Positions 9,011-18,287 of a DNA stretch of 49,334 nucleotides are shown piece by piece. How positions within the stretch are numbered: position 1 is the first letter of the stretch; every line of letters starts with the position of its first letter. Source of the DNA: Acidimicrobiales bacterium (lineage in GTDB: Bacteria > Actinomycetota > Acidimicrobiia > Acidimicrobiales > MedAcidi-G1); the NCBI GenBank assembly GCA_030748555.1, contig JASMLT010000007.1, positions 1-49,334 of the forward strand, written 5' to 3'. The notes below the pieces were generated by a model. That model saw only the letters and a list, made by a program, of their open reading frames with translations, was not told where the DNA came from and did not search any database. A program made the translations under genes and the position numbers.

Positions 9011-11032
9011 TTAAACTTTTTCTGGCATATCACGAATTTCGCGTTTTAATTCTTTTATTTCGTCTCTGAGCCTCGCAGCGTACTCAAATTGAAGTTCTTC
9101 AGCCGCTTCGCTCATTTCTTCTTCAAGGGTGTGGACTAGACGTTTTAGATCCTCTCGTGGCATGTCAGAAAGTTCCTCAGCGAGTTTTACGGCGTTTCTT
9201 TTTTTGTTCTTTGCTTTACTCGAAACAGCTCCAGGTCTAACCATCTCCAGGATGTCGCTTACTGCTTTTCTAATAGTCTGGGGGTCTATTCCATTTTCTT
9301 CGTTGTATTTGGTCTGTAGCTCCCGTCTTCGCTTTGTCTCATTCAGCGCTCTTTTCATTGAACCGGTTACCTTGTCGGCATACATAACTACTTGTCCATC
9401 AACGTTGCGAGCCGCACGTCCAATCGTCTGTATTAGTGAAGTCTCGCTTCTTAAAAACCCTTCCTTGTCGGCGTCTAAAATTGCGACAAGTGATACTTCA
9501 GGCAAGTCAAGACCTTCTCTCAAGAGGTTTATGCCAACTAGTACATCAAACTCACCTAGTCGTAGGTCACGGAGTATTTCGATTCTTTCGATTGTGTCAA
9601 TGTCTGAATGTAGGTACCTAACCCTTACACCCCGTTCCAACAAGTAATCTGTTAAGTCTTCTGCCATTTTTTTCGTAAGCGTTGTCACCAGCACACGTTG
9701 CTCTGAGTCGACTCGTGTTGAAATCATTTCAAGAAGATCGTCAATCTGACCTTCTGTGGGTCGTACAACAACTTCTGGATCTATGAGTCCTGTCGGGCGG
9801 ACTATCTGTTCGACAATTCTTGTACTGTTTTCTTTCTCCCAATTCCCCGGAGTCGCTGACACTAAAACTACTTGTCCTACTCTGTTTATGAACTCGTCAA
9901 ACCTAAGAGGTCTGTTGTCTGCCGCTGAGGGGAGTCTGAATCCATGCTCGATAAGAGTTAGTTTTCGACTTCTGTCTCCTTCATGTTGTCCGTGGAGTTG
10001 TGGGATGGCCACATGTGATTCATCAAGGACTACAAGGAAGTCTTCTGGGAAATAGTCAAGCAGGGTGAAGGGTCTTTCACCTGGTGATCTGCCGTCTATA
10101 TGTGCACTGTAGTTTTCGATACCGCTACAAAATCCAAGCTCGGACATCATTTCTAGGTCATACTCGGTTCTCATCCGTAGACGTTGAGACTCTAGGAGTT
10201 TGTTTTCCTTCTCGAATGTGTTTAAGGATCGTTGCAGTTCTGTCTCTATGCCTTTGATAGCACGATTCATTACTGCAGTGTCTGCCATGTAGTGAGTTGC
10301 CGGAAATATAATCAATTCATCCAGCTCCTTTATATGGTCTCCCGTGATGGGGTCGACTTCAGTGATCTTTTCGATTTCATCTCCGAATAAAGACACCTTG
10401 AATATGGTTTCTTCATACGCTGGGTGAATTTCAATTGTGTCCCCTTTAACTCGAAATTTGCCACGACTCAGTGCCATGTCATTTCGCTCGTACTGCATGT
10501 CTATTAGACGACTCAGTGCTTCGCGTTGGTTGATTTCATTCTCAGTGCGCAACACCAATAGTTGACCTTCATACTGAGCAGGTGAACCCAGTCCATAAAT
10601 ACAGGAAACAGAGGCAACTACAATCGTGTCTCTTCGCGTTAGTAGTGCTGATGTAGCTGAATGCCTTAATCGATCTATTTCATCATTTACCGATGAGTCC
10701 TTTTCGATAAAAGTGTCTGAACTTGGGACATAGGCCTCTGGTTGGTAGTAGTCGTAATAAGATACGAAATACTCAACTTTATTCTCTGGGAAGAAGGACC
10801 GGAATTCATTTGCTAATTGTGCCGCCAGAGCTTTATTGGGAGCAATTACCAAGGTCGGTCTCTGAACCTCTTCGATCGTCCACGCAACAGTAGCACTTTT
10901 ACCGCTTCCAGTAATTCCTAAAAGCGTTTGAAATCTTTCTCCGCCATTAAGACCGTCTGTTAATTCTTCAATTGCCTTTGGCTGGTCTCCTGCTGGTTGA
11001 AAAGGCGCATGAACCTTGAACTTCCGTTCCAC
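9011..11032 (-). CDS. uvrB: Excinuclease ABC subunit B
   Basis: Helicase-like damage verification subunit that recruits UvrC. The 673 residues start with the typical [20 protein letters not shown]. Walker A is [15 protein letters not shown], and the beta-hairpin that probes the DNA is [12 protein letters not shown]. Walker B is LDESHV. Helicase motifs follow in [21 protein letters not shown] and QTIGRAARN. The C-terminal UVR motif is [21 protein letters not shown], which pairs with UvrC. Upstream by 42 bases is coaE, the standard actinobacterial order rpsA-coaE-uvrB. Confidence 0.99.
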   Translation of the reverse strand: MERKFKVHAPFQPAGDQPKAIEELTDGLNGGERFQTLLGITGSGKSATVAWTIEEVQRPTLVIAPNKALAAQLANEFRSFFPENKVEYFVSYYDYYQPEAYVPSSDTFIEKDSSVNDEIDRLRHSATSALLTRRDTIVVASVSCIYGLGSPAQYEGQLLVLRTENEINQREALSRLIDMQYERNDMALSRGKFRVKGDTIEIHPAYEETIFKVSLFGDEIEKITEVDPITGDHIKELDELIIFPATHYMADTAVMNRAIKGIETELQRSLNTFEKENKLLESQRLRMRTEYDLEMMSELGFCSGIENYSAHIDGRSPGERPFTLLDYFPEDFLVVLDESHVAIPQLHGQHEGDRSRKLTLIEHGFRLPSAADNRPLRFDEFINRVGQVVLVSATPGNWEKENSTRIVEQIVRPTGLIDPEVVVRPTEGQIDDLLEMISTRVDSEQRVLVTTLTKKMAEDLTDYLLERGVRVRYLHSDIDTIERIEILRDLRLGEFDVLVGINLLREGLDLPEVSLVAILDADKEGFLRSETSLIQTIGRAARNVDGQVVMYADKVTGSMKRALNETKRRRELQTKYNEENGIDPQTIRKAVSDILEMVRPGAVSSKAKNKKRNAVKLAEELSDMPREDLKRLVHTLEEEMSEAAEELQFEYAARLRDEIKELKREIRDMPEKV

Positions 11033-11074
11033 ATAAAGATGATACTGATCTATAGACGATGAAGCATGTTGAAC

Positions 11075-11713
11075 TTATTGTTTACCAATTAGAGGGGGCA
11101 ACTCTCGACTAATTTCAGGCCTTTCAATAGATTCAATCCATTCCCAGCATTTATTGATTTCTTTTTCAAAATTTTCAATTGAGGTATTGTTCTCAATAAC
11201 GTAATCAGCTATTTCCGTTCTTGACTCGCGTGATACTTGTTTTTCTATTCTTTTTCGGGCGTCCTCTTCTTCGAAGGATCGGTACTCCACTAAGCGTTTA
11301 ACAGCGATCTCTGTGTCAACGTCCACCACTACAATTGCATCGAAGTTTCGGTATCCAGATTCAACGAGTAGTGGGATTTCTAAAATCACAGTGTTATCGG
11401 TATCTAAATGGACTTGCCGCCTATTTGTCATTTCTTCTCGCACCGCAGGGTGAACAATTTCGTTTAACACTGACAGTTCTTCGGGGTTTGAAAAAACAAT
11501 ATTCGCTATCAGTTGACGATCAAGCTGACCATCTGCCGTCAAGATATCTGGGCCCCATTTTAAGAGCATTTCCTCGAACACTTTCTCACCTGGTTGTTGC
11601 AGGTCTCTGACAATTTGATCTGCATCAATTAAAGCGGCTCCATGCTTGACGAAACCGGTAGCTGCAGTGGATTTTCCAGAGCCGATTCCACCTGTTAATC
11701 CTATTTCAAGCAA
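11075..11713 (-). CDS. coaE: Dephospho-CoA kinase
   Basis: Last step of coenzyme A synthesis, phosphorylating the 3'-hydroxyl of dephospho-CoA. The 212 residues begin IGLTGGIGSGKST, with the P-loop at residues 8 to 15, then LIDADQIVRDLQQPG (acid and substrate contacts), LEIPLLVESGY, and the lid region RSFEEEDARKRIEKQ. The start codon is TTG at 11713, placed so that the P-loop is at the usual distance; no ribosome binding site is visible. It lies 22 bases after the rpsA stop. The protein is the short bacterial form, without the C-terminal UPF0157-like domain found in mycobacterial CoaE. Confidence 0.96.
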   Translation of the reverse strand: MLEIGLTGGIGSGKSTAATGFVKHGAALIDADQIVRDLQQPGEKVFEEMLLKWGPDILTADGQLDRQLIANIVFSNPEELSVLNEIVHPAVREEMTNRRQVHLDTDNTVILEIPLLVESGYRNFDAIVVVDVDTEIAVKRLVEYRSFEEEDARKRIEKQVSRESRTEIADYVIENNTSIENFEKEINKCWEWIESIERPEISRELPPLIGKQ

Positions 11714-11735
11714 TTTTTGACCAGCTTAAATATTT

Positions 11736-13271
11736 CTATTCCTGTGACTCTGTTTTTTCTTCGTCGGATTCTTCTTGAGCCTCGTCTTCAGTAGCGTCAA
11801 CTTCATCCTCATTTATACCGTCTTTAGCATCTTCCTCAAGTTTGGCATCTTCTGCTAATTCTTCTTCTTTAGTATGCTCTTCCACCTCTTCAGAAGGTTC
11901 TGTTTCTCCTGTTTCTGATACTGCTGGTTCAGCTGGGTCGTGCTCGTTGTAGTACTCCGCCCAAGCTTCTTGACCTTCAGATGACTCAACACCTACGTAG
12001 TTTCCTTCTTCGTCATAGTTATGTTCACCAAAGTGTTCTTGGTATTCTGCTGCTACCACACCACCCTCAGCTGCTTGCTTGATCGAAAGGCTTATTCTTC
12101 TTCTTTCAAGATCGAGATCAATAATTTTCACCCATAATTCTTCACCAGGAGTTACTACTTGTTCTGGTAATTCAACGTGGTGAGCAGACATTTCCGAAAT
12201 ATGGACCAAACCCTCAATTCCTTCGCCTACCTGAACGAAAGAACCGAATTGTATAAGTTTTGTAACTCGACCGTAAACCAGCTCGCCGACTTGATGACTA
12301 TCCGCAAACTCCTGCCAAGGGTCTTTTTGAGTTGCTTTTAAGGAAAGGCTGATTCTTTCTCGGCTCATATCGATATCTAAAACTTGTACCTCTATTTCAT
12401 CACCTACTGAAACCACTGACCCGGGATGATCAACATGCTTCCAAGACAGTTCTGAAACGTGTATCAATCCATCCATGCCACCAAGGTCGACGAATGCTCC
12501 GAAATTAACAACACTTGAGACCACACCTGACCTAACTTCACCCGACTTCAGGTTTGTTAGGAAGTCTTCGCGTTCATCCTTTTGACTTTCTTCAAGCCAG
12601 GCTCTGCGAGAAAGAACAACATTGTTCCTGTTTCGGTCAAGCTCAATGATTTTTGTATCGACAGTAGTCCCGATTAGAGGTTGAAGATCTCTAACCCTTC
12701 TAAGGTCAACAAGCGACGCTGGGAGAAAACCTCTAAGTCCAATGTCGACGATGAGACCACCTTTGACGACTTCGATAACTGTTCCAGAGACCATTCCATC
12801 AGCTTCTTTTACTGCTTCTATGTCTCCCCACGCTTTTTCATACAAAGCACGTTTTCGCGAAAGCAGTAACCGACCTTCTGCATCTTCACGTTGTAAGACT
12901 AATGCCTCGACTTTTTCACCCATTTCCACCACTTCATTTGGGTGAAGATTATTTCGAATTGACAACTCTTTTTGAGGGATGACACCTTCAGATTTATATC
13001 CAATGTCCAGCAAAACTTCATCTTTGTCGATTCTTACAACAGTTCCTTCTACCATTTGACCGTTTTCAATATCGACCATTGTTGCTGTATAGGCATCTTC
13101 TAAAGAAAGCGACCCAAGGTCATTTTCGGTTATTTCACGAGGTGTATATTCACCATCGTTATCGAAAGATCCCATCGGCTGGGATTCTATTAAGGGAATT
13201 GTGGAAATCGGATCGGACACGTTGTTCTCATTGTTAGCGGATATGGAAGGGAATTTCCCTTTCTTTTTCAA
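11736..13271 (-). CDS. rpsA: 30S ribosomal protein S1
   Basis: Largest small-subunit protein; S1 domains bind mRNA during initiation. Four S1 repeats are seen: one starting GTVVRIDKDEVLLDIGYKSEG, one at GTVIEVVKGGLIVDIGLRG, one at VSSVVNFGAFVDLGGMDGL and one at VTKLIQFGSFVQVGEGIEGL. Four repeats is the actinobacterial number. The C-terminus is a strongly acidic tail of about 70 residues rich in Glu and Asp. The drawn start is TTG at 13271 (basic N-terminus KKKGKF). An ATG at 13175 (MGSFDNDGEY) is a good alternative, because the extra 32 residues are not typical and neither start has a ribosome binding site. It is followed by coaE, as in other actinobacteria. Confidence 0.96.
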   Translation of the reverse strand: MKKKGKFPSISANNENNVSDPISTIPLIESQPMGSFDNDGEYTPREITENDLGSLSLEDAYTATMVDIENGQMVEGTVVRIDKDEVLLDIGYKSEGVIPQKELSIRNNLHPNEVVEMGEKVEALVLQREDAEGRLLLSRKRALYEKAWGDIEAVKEADGMVSGTVIEVVKGGLIVDIGLRGFLPASLVDLRRVRDLQPLIGTTVDTKIIELDRNRNNVVLSRRAWLEESQKDEREDFLTNLKSGEVRSGVVSSVVNFGAFVDLGGMDGLIHVSELSWKHVDHPGSVVSVGDEIEVQVLDIDMSRERISLSLKATQKDPWQEFADSHQVGELVYGRVTKLIQFGSFVQVGEGIEGLVHISEMSAHHVELPEQVVTPGEELWVKIIDLDLERRRISLSIKQAAEGGVVAAEYQEHFGEHNYDEEGNYVGVESSEGQEAWAEYYNEHDPAEPAVSETGETEPSEEVEEHTKEEELAEDAKLEEDAKDGINEDEVDATEDEAQEESDEEKTESQE

Positions 13272-13315
13272 GACGGATAAAGCCTATCGGAGACCTATGG
13301 CATCGTCACCGATTA

Positions 13316-14062
13316 TTAAGTTGCTTTTTCTGCCAACATTAAAAACTCAGGATTTTTTATGTCGCAGGGTAATAATTTGTAGTCAATTGGTGTAACTGAC
13401 CAAATATTTTTTACCAGTAATCCAACTTTCTCACTCATTAAACGTAATTCTCTAGGTGTGAAGCATGTAGTCCATGTAACTGCTTCTTTTTTTTCGCCTT
13501 CCGTGTTCATAATTTCTATTTCTTCCCTATTGACACCGGTTAATGAGTCAAAATGATCGTTATCACTCAAGTACTGGACTTGAAAATATGAGGAAAAAGC
13601 TGACAAAGCCAGCTTTCCTCCGGGTTTCAATGCGCGAACCATATTTTCGAGAGCCTTCAAATCCATATCCGGATTCTGAATCGAAGACTCCGGGTCACAT
13701 AGCAAACCAAAACCTCCTTGACACATTGAAACAACAGCATCAAATTCCTCTTTAAAATCCATCTCACGAACATCCTGTCTCAAAAAATTGGCTTTACTTT
13801 TTTTCTTATTCGCAAGTTTTATGAATTCATTTGAAATATCTACTCCCAGTACATCAATTCCTCGTTCTGCGAAAAGATGTGAATGCCTACCCGGACCACA
13901 GCCCACGTCTAACAATCGATCGCCCGGGCGAAGTCCAAGAATGTCATACAGGCAACTAACTTCATTTTCTGTCCCATATGTGAATGAATAACGAAGATAC
14001 GCCTCACTCAAATGATCAGCAATAGGTTCAAACCAGTGTGAGTAATTTCCTTTATTATTCAA
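13316..14062 (-). CDS. Class I SAM-dependent methyltransferase between polA and rpsA
   Basis: Predicted methyltransferase of unknown substrate. Motif I is LLDVGCGPGRHSHLFAERG, the adenosine-binding acidic residue follows in VLGVDISNEFIKLA, then FDAVVSMCQGGFGLL and MVRALKPGGKLALSAFSSY. The frame opens at 14086 with a TTG that would overlap polA by 22 bases. A TTG at 14062 is better: it has AAAAGG six bases upstream (inside the end of polA) and begins two bases after the polA stop. Translation is therefore probably coupled to polA. Most actinobacteria have polA next to rpsA with at most small genes between, so this gene may be lineage specific. The GCGPGRHS and small C-terminal domain suggest an UbiE/Methyltransf_25-like fold. 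Confidence 0.85.
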   Translation of the reverse strand: MNNKGNYSHWFEPIADHLSEAYLRYSFTYGTENEVSCLYDILGLRPGDRLLDVGCGPGRHSHLFAERGIDVLGVDISNEFIKLANKKKSKANFLRQDVREMDFKEEFDAVVSMCQGGFGLLCDPESSIQNPDMDLKALENMVRALKPGGKLALSAFSSYFQVQYLSDNDHFDSLTGVNREEIEIMNTEGEKKEAVTWTTCFTPRELRLMSEKVGLLVKNIWSVTPIDYKLLPCDIKNPEFLMLAEKAT

Positions 14063-14064
14063 TT

Positions 14065-16731
14065 TCAACCTTTTGCTTCTGCCCAACTTTTTCCTGTTGC
14101 AATATCAACTTTTAGTTCAACAGAGAGGTCGTAAGCATTTTCCATCTTTTTTTCAACCATTTTTTTGATATCTCCCATCTCGCCGTTGGCAACTTCAAGA
14201 ATCACTTCATCATGGACTTGTAGAACTAAGGCCGATTTATAAGACTCTTTTTGGAGCTCTTGGTCGATAGTGACCAACGCAATCTTGAAAATATCAGCGG
14301 CTAAACCTTGTATCGGCGCATTCATCGCTTGCCTTTCACCAGCTTGCCGTACGTTGAAATTAGTTGACAATAATTCCGGTATTTTCCGACGCCTACCTAA
14401 AAGAGTCTCCGTATATCCTTTTTTTCTTGCTTTCTCAATTGATTCGTTCATGTAATCTTTAACACCAGGGAATGCATTAAAAAACGCTTTAAGTATTTCT
14501 GATGCTTCATCGACGGGGATGTCTAATCTTTGAGCGAGACCATAAGCCTCCATACCATATGCAAGTCCATATGAGACCATTTTCGCACGGTTCCTCAGCG
14601 TCGAATCAATTTCCTCAGGTTTTATTCCCCATGTTCGTGATGCGACAGCAGTATGAATATCTTGACCGCTATTAAAGGCCGATTTTAGCTCTTTCTCATC
14701 CGCTAGGTGAGCGATACAACGAAGTTCAATTTGGTTGTAGTCAGCTACTAATAATGAATGCTTTTCAGCAGGAATGAAAGCTTTACGAAATGCTTTACCT
14801 GTCTCAGTCCGCACTGGAATATTGTGTAAATTTGGTGCGTCAGAACTTAGGCGTCCAGTTCTTGTAACTGTCTGATGGAATGTAGCGCGTATTCTATTGT
14901 CTTCATCCACGCAAGAAAGCAGACCTTCTCCATATGTCGATCTGAGTTTTTCCACTTCTCGGTAAGAAAGTAGTTTTTCGACGATGGGATGCGAATCTCT
15001 AAGTTTCTCCAACGTCGCAGCGTCAGTTGAGTACCCTGTTTTTGTTTTTTTCCCCGGTGCCAAAGAAAGTTTTTCAAAGAGTATCTCTCTAAGTTGTTTT
15101 GTTGAATTCACATTAAATTCTTCACCCGCTAGGTTGTGAATTTCTGTTCTGAAGCCTTCGCACTGGTTAGTGAATTCGTCTCGTAGTCTCTGCAATTCAG
15201 CAACATCAACAGCTATTCCTCGAGTTTCCATTTCTGCAAGGACGCTCACTAACGGGATTTCCACATCTTCATTTAGTTGCTCTAATCCGTTCGCTTTGAG
15301 AGCCGCTTTCAATGGTTCGTGCAGTTTCACTATTGCTTTCGCATTGACTACCGCTTCATTCAGCTGATCATTTTCCGAATCGAAATTCAGTTGCCCTTCT
15401 TTCTCAATTTCAGAGGGGAAATATAGATTAGTATGTTTGGACAAAATTTCAGAAAGAGGCTCTAAAGAATCAGAAGGTTCAAGAAGATACTGAGCGAGAG
15501 TGACGTCCAGGGTTATGTTTTGAAGAGATACCCCACATCGCGATAATTGTCGGTAGGTTTTCTTTCCGTCGTGAACAGCCACTCCGGGTCCTTTGCTTGA
15601 CAGTAGTTTGTTTAGTCCAGTTGCTACTTTCGAGTTTTGTATCACATCAGCACTGAACCAATAGCAGTTTTCGCTATCACCTACTGCCAAGCCCGTTAAG
15701 TTTCCTTCTTGAGTACTTGATTCCGCTATTGAGACTGTTTCACCTTTAATAAGTTCTTCGATTTTCTTATGAGCTGTTAGCGCATCGGTGCAATTCTCAT
15801 ATTCGAGATCAAGTACCGACTCTTTCGAAGTTTTTTTTGCCTCTTTTTCATTTACTTCAAAACCAACAGCTTCGGAAAGTCGCTTTTTTAAAGTATTAAG
15901 TTCGAGTGCATCCAGGAAATCGTTTATTTCAGTTTCATTTATTTCACTATTTTCAAGTTCTTCTAATTTAACTTCAAGTGGCACGTCTCGGATAAGTGTC
16001 ATTAACTCTGCGTTAAGGTGCGCCAACCCTTCGTTTTCTTCAAGATTTTGTTTCAACTTGGGCGTTTGCTCGGATGTCGCGGAAAAAATTCCTTCTAAAT
16101 TCCCGTAGGTATTTATGAGTTTTGCTGCAGTTTTTTCTCCCACTCCCGGGACACCCGGAAGGTTGTCAGAAGTGTCCCCTCTTAATGCGGCATAATTTAC
16201 ATAATTTTCTGGAGTTACTCCGGTTCTTTCAAAGATTCCCTCTTCGTCGTAAAGAGCATAATCAGAGACACCTTTTTTATTGTAAAGAACTTTCACATGG
16301 GGATCTTCGACTAGTTGAAAAACATCCCTATCCCCTGTCACTACCACGACGTCTTCGCCAGCGTCACGGCCTATTGTCGCCAAGGTTGCGATTATGTCAT
16401 CTGCTTCAAAACCTTTTATGTCGATAACTGTGTACCCAAGTAGTGAAACCATTTCTTTTACTAATGGAATTTGTTCATACAAAATGTCAGGTTGTTTATC
16501 TCGATTCGCTTTGTAACTAACGTGCTTTTTATGTCGGAAAGTCTTTTCCGGCCTATCAAAAGCGACCACGATTTTTTTTGGTTGTTGTTCTTTAATTAGA
16601 TTTACAAGCATTGAGGCAAAGCCGTATATGGCATTTGTCGTCTGTCCTTTACTGGTTGCCATGTCGGGAGGCAGTGCAAAAAAGGCTCTGTAGGTGAGCG
16701 AGTTTCCGTCAATGATCATTAAATCGGGCAC
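14065..16731 (-). CDS. polA: DNA polymerase I
   Basis: Repair and Okazaki-fragment polymerase. The 888 residues hold an N-terminal 5' nuclease (MIIDGNSLTYRAFFALP, FEADDIIATL, GDRDVFQLV, LRGDTSDNLPGVPGVGEKTA). The central exonuclease-like domain is degenerate: the Asp-x-Glu pair is replaced around VSIAESS. The C-terminal polymerase has motif A LLVADYNQIELR, motif B RNRAKMVSYGLAYGMEAYGL and motif C LQVHDEV with His at about 840. In motif B the residue equivalent to E. coli Phe762 is Tyr, as in mycobacterial Pol I. The start is GTG at 16731, giving the family N-terminus. So it should have 5' flap nuclease and polymerase activity but no proofreading. It is preceded by pdtaR. Confidence 0.98.
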   Translation of the reverse strand: MPDLMIIDGNSLTYRAFFALPPDMATSKGQTTNAIYGFASMLVNLIKEQQPKKIVVAFDRPEKTFRHKKHVSYKANRDKQPDILYEQIPLVKEMVSLLGYTVIDIKGFEADDIIATLATIGRDAGEDVVVVTGDRDVFQLVEDPHVKVLYNKKGVSDYALYDEEGIFERTGVTPENYVNYAALRGDTSDNLPGVPGVGEKTAAKLINTYGNLEGIFSATSEQTPKLKQNLEENEGLAHLNAELMTLIRDVPLEVKLEELENSEINETEINDFLDALELNTLKKRLSEAVGFEVNEKEAKKTSKESVLDLEYENCTDALTAHKKIEELIKGETVSIAESSTQEGNLTGLAVGDSENCYWFSADVIQNSKVATGLNKLLSSKGPGVAVHDGKKTYRQLSRCGVSLQNITLDVTLAQYLLEPSDSLEPLSEILSKHTNLYFPSEIEKEGQLNFDSENDQLNEAVVNAKAIVKLHEPLKAALKANGLEQLNEDVEIPLVSVLAEMETRGIAVDVAELQRLRDEFTNQCEGFRTEIHNLAGEEFNVNSTKQLREILFEKLSLAPGKKTKTGYSTDAATLEKLRDSHPIVEKLLSYREVEKLRSTYGEGLLSCVDEDNRIRATFHQTVTRTGRLSSDAPNLHNIPVRTETGKAFRKAFIPAEKHSLLVADYNQIELRCIAHLADEKELKSAFNSGQDIHTAVASRTWGIKPEEIDSTLRNRAKMVSYGLAYGMEAYGLAQRLDIPVDEASEILKAFFNAFPGVKDYMNESIEKARKKGYTETLLGRRRKIPELLSTNFNVRQAGERQAMNAPIQGLAADIFKIALVTIDQELQKESYKSALVLQVHDEVILEVANGEMGDIKKMVEKKMENAYDLSVELKVDIATGKSWAEAKG

Positions 16732-16770
16732 GTTTTGACACTAGTCCCAACGGATTACAAATGCTTAATA

Positions 16771-17349
16771 TTAAGGCCGAAGACCCTCTGAAATTATTTT
16801 CTCTGCTATTTCAACCATTGTTTTTCGATCTGACATTGCCGTCGTCTGAATGAACTTGAAAGCTTCATCTTCGGTAAAAGAGGAAGTGTCAATAAGCAAC
16901 CCTTTAGCTTTTTCAATGATTTTCCGCGCTTTGAGACGATCTTCAAGTGTCTTTGCTTGGTCGGTTAAGTCCCGCATTTCTTCATGTCGCCGTCTCGCTA
17001 TTTCGATAGCAGGCACTAAATCACTCTGCTGGTATGGCTTTACAAGATAAGCCAGAGCTCCGGCATCTACCGCCTCATCGATGAGTTCCCGTTGGCTAAA
17101 AGCAGTGAGTATCACAACAGCCGTATCTTCTGTTGTGGCTATTTCACGTGCTGCTTGGATTCCATCCATACCGGGCATTTTTACATCCAAAATCACTACT
17201 TCTGGTTTATGTTTTCGGACTAGTCGCACTGCTTCATCACCTCTTCCGGTATCAGCCAAAACCATGTATCCAGCATTTTCTAAAGTCTCGCGAAGATCCA
17301 AGCGAATTATTGCTTCATCTTCAGCTATTACCACTCGAATTTTTTCCAT
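16771..17349 (-). CDS. pdtaR: PdtaR-like response regulator with ANTAR RNA-binding output domain
   Basis: Two-component response regulator acting on RNA, probably by antitermination. The receiver domain covers about residues 1 to 122: acidic pair in VIAEDEA at 10 and 11, phosphorylated Asp55 in VVILDVKMPG, Thr in VILTAFS and Lys104 in YLVKP. The ANTAR domain follows at about 125 to 187, with LKARKIIEKAKGLLID and the conserved Ala and Phe pattern of FIQTTAMSDRKTMVEIAEKI. In M. tuberculosis the homologue Rv1626 also lies close to polA (Rv1629). The cognate histidine kinase PdtaS is not in this window. The ATG overlaps the stop of the upstream coiled-coil gene by one base (TAATG), so the two are probably translationally coupled. 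Confidence 0.93.
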   Translation of the reverse strand: MEKIRVVIAEDEAIIRLDLRETLENAGYMVLADTGRGDEAVRLVRKHKPEVVILDVKMPGMDGIQAAREIATTEDTAVVILTAFSQRELIDEAVDAGALAYLVKPYQQSDLVPAIEIARRRHEEMRDLTDQAKTLEDRLKARKIIEKAKGLLIDTSSFTEDEAFKFIQTTAMSDRKTMVEIAEKIISEGLRP

Positions 17350-17651
17350 TAAATGTTTTCTACGTTCAATTTGTCCAATAACCCATCTTGGATTTCTTCC
17401 AGTCGGTGTATTTCGTTTCGTATTTTTTGACAGTATTTTTCCATATTTTCCGATTGTCTAGCTGAATCTCTCCGATCGTTGTCAGAAATTGCAGTTTCGG
17501 AAACTAGCGACCTTATACGCGCTTCGTCAGCATCGTTTATAAGACTAATAAGTTGTTCTTCAGCTACAAGAAGATCTTCTTTTTCTTTTTTTATGCGACG
17601 CGAAATTTCCATTAATCGCTTTTCTAAAGATTTTCCAAACATCATTACCAT
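17349..17651 (-). CDS. Small coiled-coil protein, first gene before pdtaR-polA
   Basis: Uncharacterised 100-residue protein. It is almost entirely charged and helical with heptad-like spacing (EKRLMEISRRIKKEKEDLLV and MEKYCQKIRNEIHRLEEIQ), with no membrane segment or signal peptide, and so probably forms a cytoplasmic coiled coil. The frame has ATG codons at 17651, 17645 and 17642, and which is used is unclear. Its stop overlaps the pdtaR start (TAATG), so it is probably made together with the response regulator. That context hints at a regulatory partner or structural protein, but this is inference only. It is divergent from the lipoprotein gene with about 12 bases between the starts. Confidence 0.75.
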   Translation of the reverse strand: MVMMFGKSLEKRLMEISRRIKKEKEDLLVAEEQLISLINDADEARIRSLVSETAISDNDRRDSARQSENMEKYCQKIRNEIHRLEEIQDGLLDKLNVENI

Positions 17652-17663
17652 TCTAGAGGAAGA

Positions 17664-18197
17664 ATGCGATTCTATTTATTAAGGAAAAATCTGACATTTC
17701 TGGCATATTGCTATGTGAGGAAAATCTGTTTAGTTTTGCCGCTGTGTGCCATTTTGATTACTGCATCGGCATGTTCGCGTGAAACCGGCTGTGACCTCCC
17801 GCGTCAAGAACCGTTAAGTTCCTCTTCCAGCCTCCATTTGCTGGGAAATGTTGAAGTTGTATGGGAAACCAATCCACCTACTTCAGGGCCTCACTATCCC
17901 GTGCCACCAAAAGGTGGCGAGTATGACTACACGCTAAGCAATCTCGAACAGGTTTCTTTTCTTGAATCTGGTGGAGTGATAATCCAATATCGTCCATCCA
18001 TCAAAGATATCGACCAAAAAAAGCTCACCTCTTTTGCCAGTAATTCTGTAATTATTTCACCGAATGAAAAACTGGAATCTCCTCTAGTGGCAACTGCATG
18101 GACCTGGAAACTTTCTTGCAGAAACTATGTGTTTGAGACTTTTCAGAAATTTATAGCCAACCATGAAGGAAAAAATTCACCCAAGCACAAAGAGTGA
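17664..18197 (+). CDS. DUF3105-like predicted lipoprotein
   Basis: Envelope protein of unknown function. Residues 15 to 36 form a hydrophobic signal segment ending in a lipobox-like TASAC, with Cys37 as the likely lipidated residue. The mature part resembles the DUF3105 family: TNPPTSGPHYPVPPKGGEY followed by GGVIIQYRP. Most DUF3105 proteins have a His-x-x-Glu-His-Gly segment before the Gly-Val-Val strand. Here that position reads SFLESGG, so both histidines are missing. The ATG at 17664 has GAGG four bases upstream. A GTG at 17715 would give a shorter signal peptide. The gene ends seven bases before the tRNA on the opposite strand. Confidence 0.75.
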   Translation: MRFYLLRKNLTFLAYCYVRKICLVLPLCAILITASACSRETGCDLPRQEPLSSSSSLHLLGNVEVVWETNPPTSGPHYPVPPKGGEYDYTLSNLEQVSFLESGGVIIQYRPSIKDIDQKKLTSFASNSVIISPNEKLESPLVATAWTWKLSCRNYVFETFQKFIANHEGKNSPKHKE

Positions 18198-18203
18198 GCT
18201 ATG

Positions 18204-18287
18204 TACCCTGGGTGGGACTTGAACCCACACGACCTTGCGGCCAAAGGATTTTGAATCCTTCGCGTCTGCCAATTCCGCCACCAGGGC
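18204..18287 (-). tRNA. tRNA-Leu (anticodon CAA)
   Basis: A complete class II tRNA. The acceptor stem is GCCCTGG paired with CCAGGGT, with a G-U closing pair. The D-arm contains GGCGGAATTGGCAGACGC, the anticodon loop is TTCAAAA between AAGGA and TCCTT, and the T-arm is GTGGG TTCAAGT CCCAC. A long variable arm with a CCGCAAGG hairpin identifies a leucine tRNA. Anticodon CAA reads UUG codons. The discriminator is A, and the terminal CCA is not encoded. It lies between two convergent genes; the roughly 100 bases upstream, to 18391, hold no gene. Confidence 0.97.

Noticed and set aside
9129-9647. 172-residue plus-strand ORF inside uvrB
   Set aside because: Serine/arginine-rich shadow of uvrB; no start context or homology.
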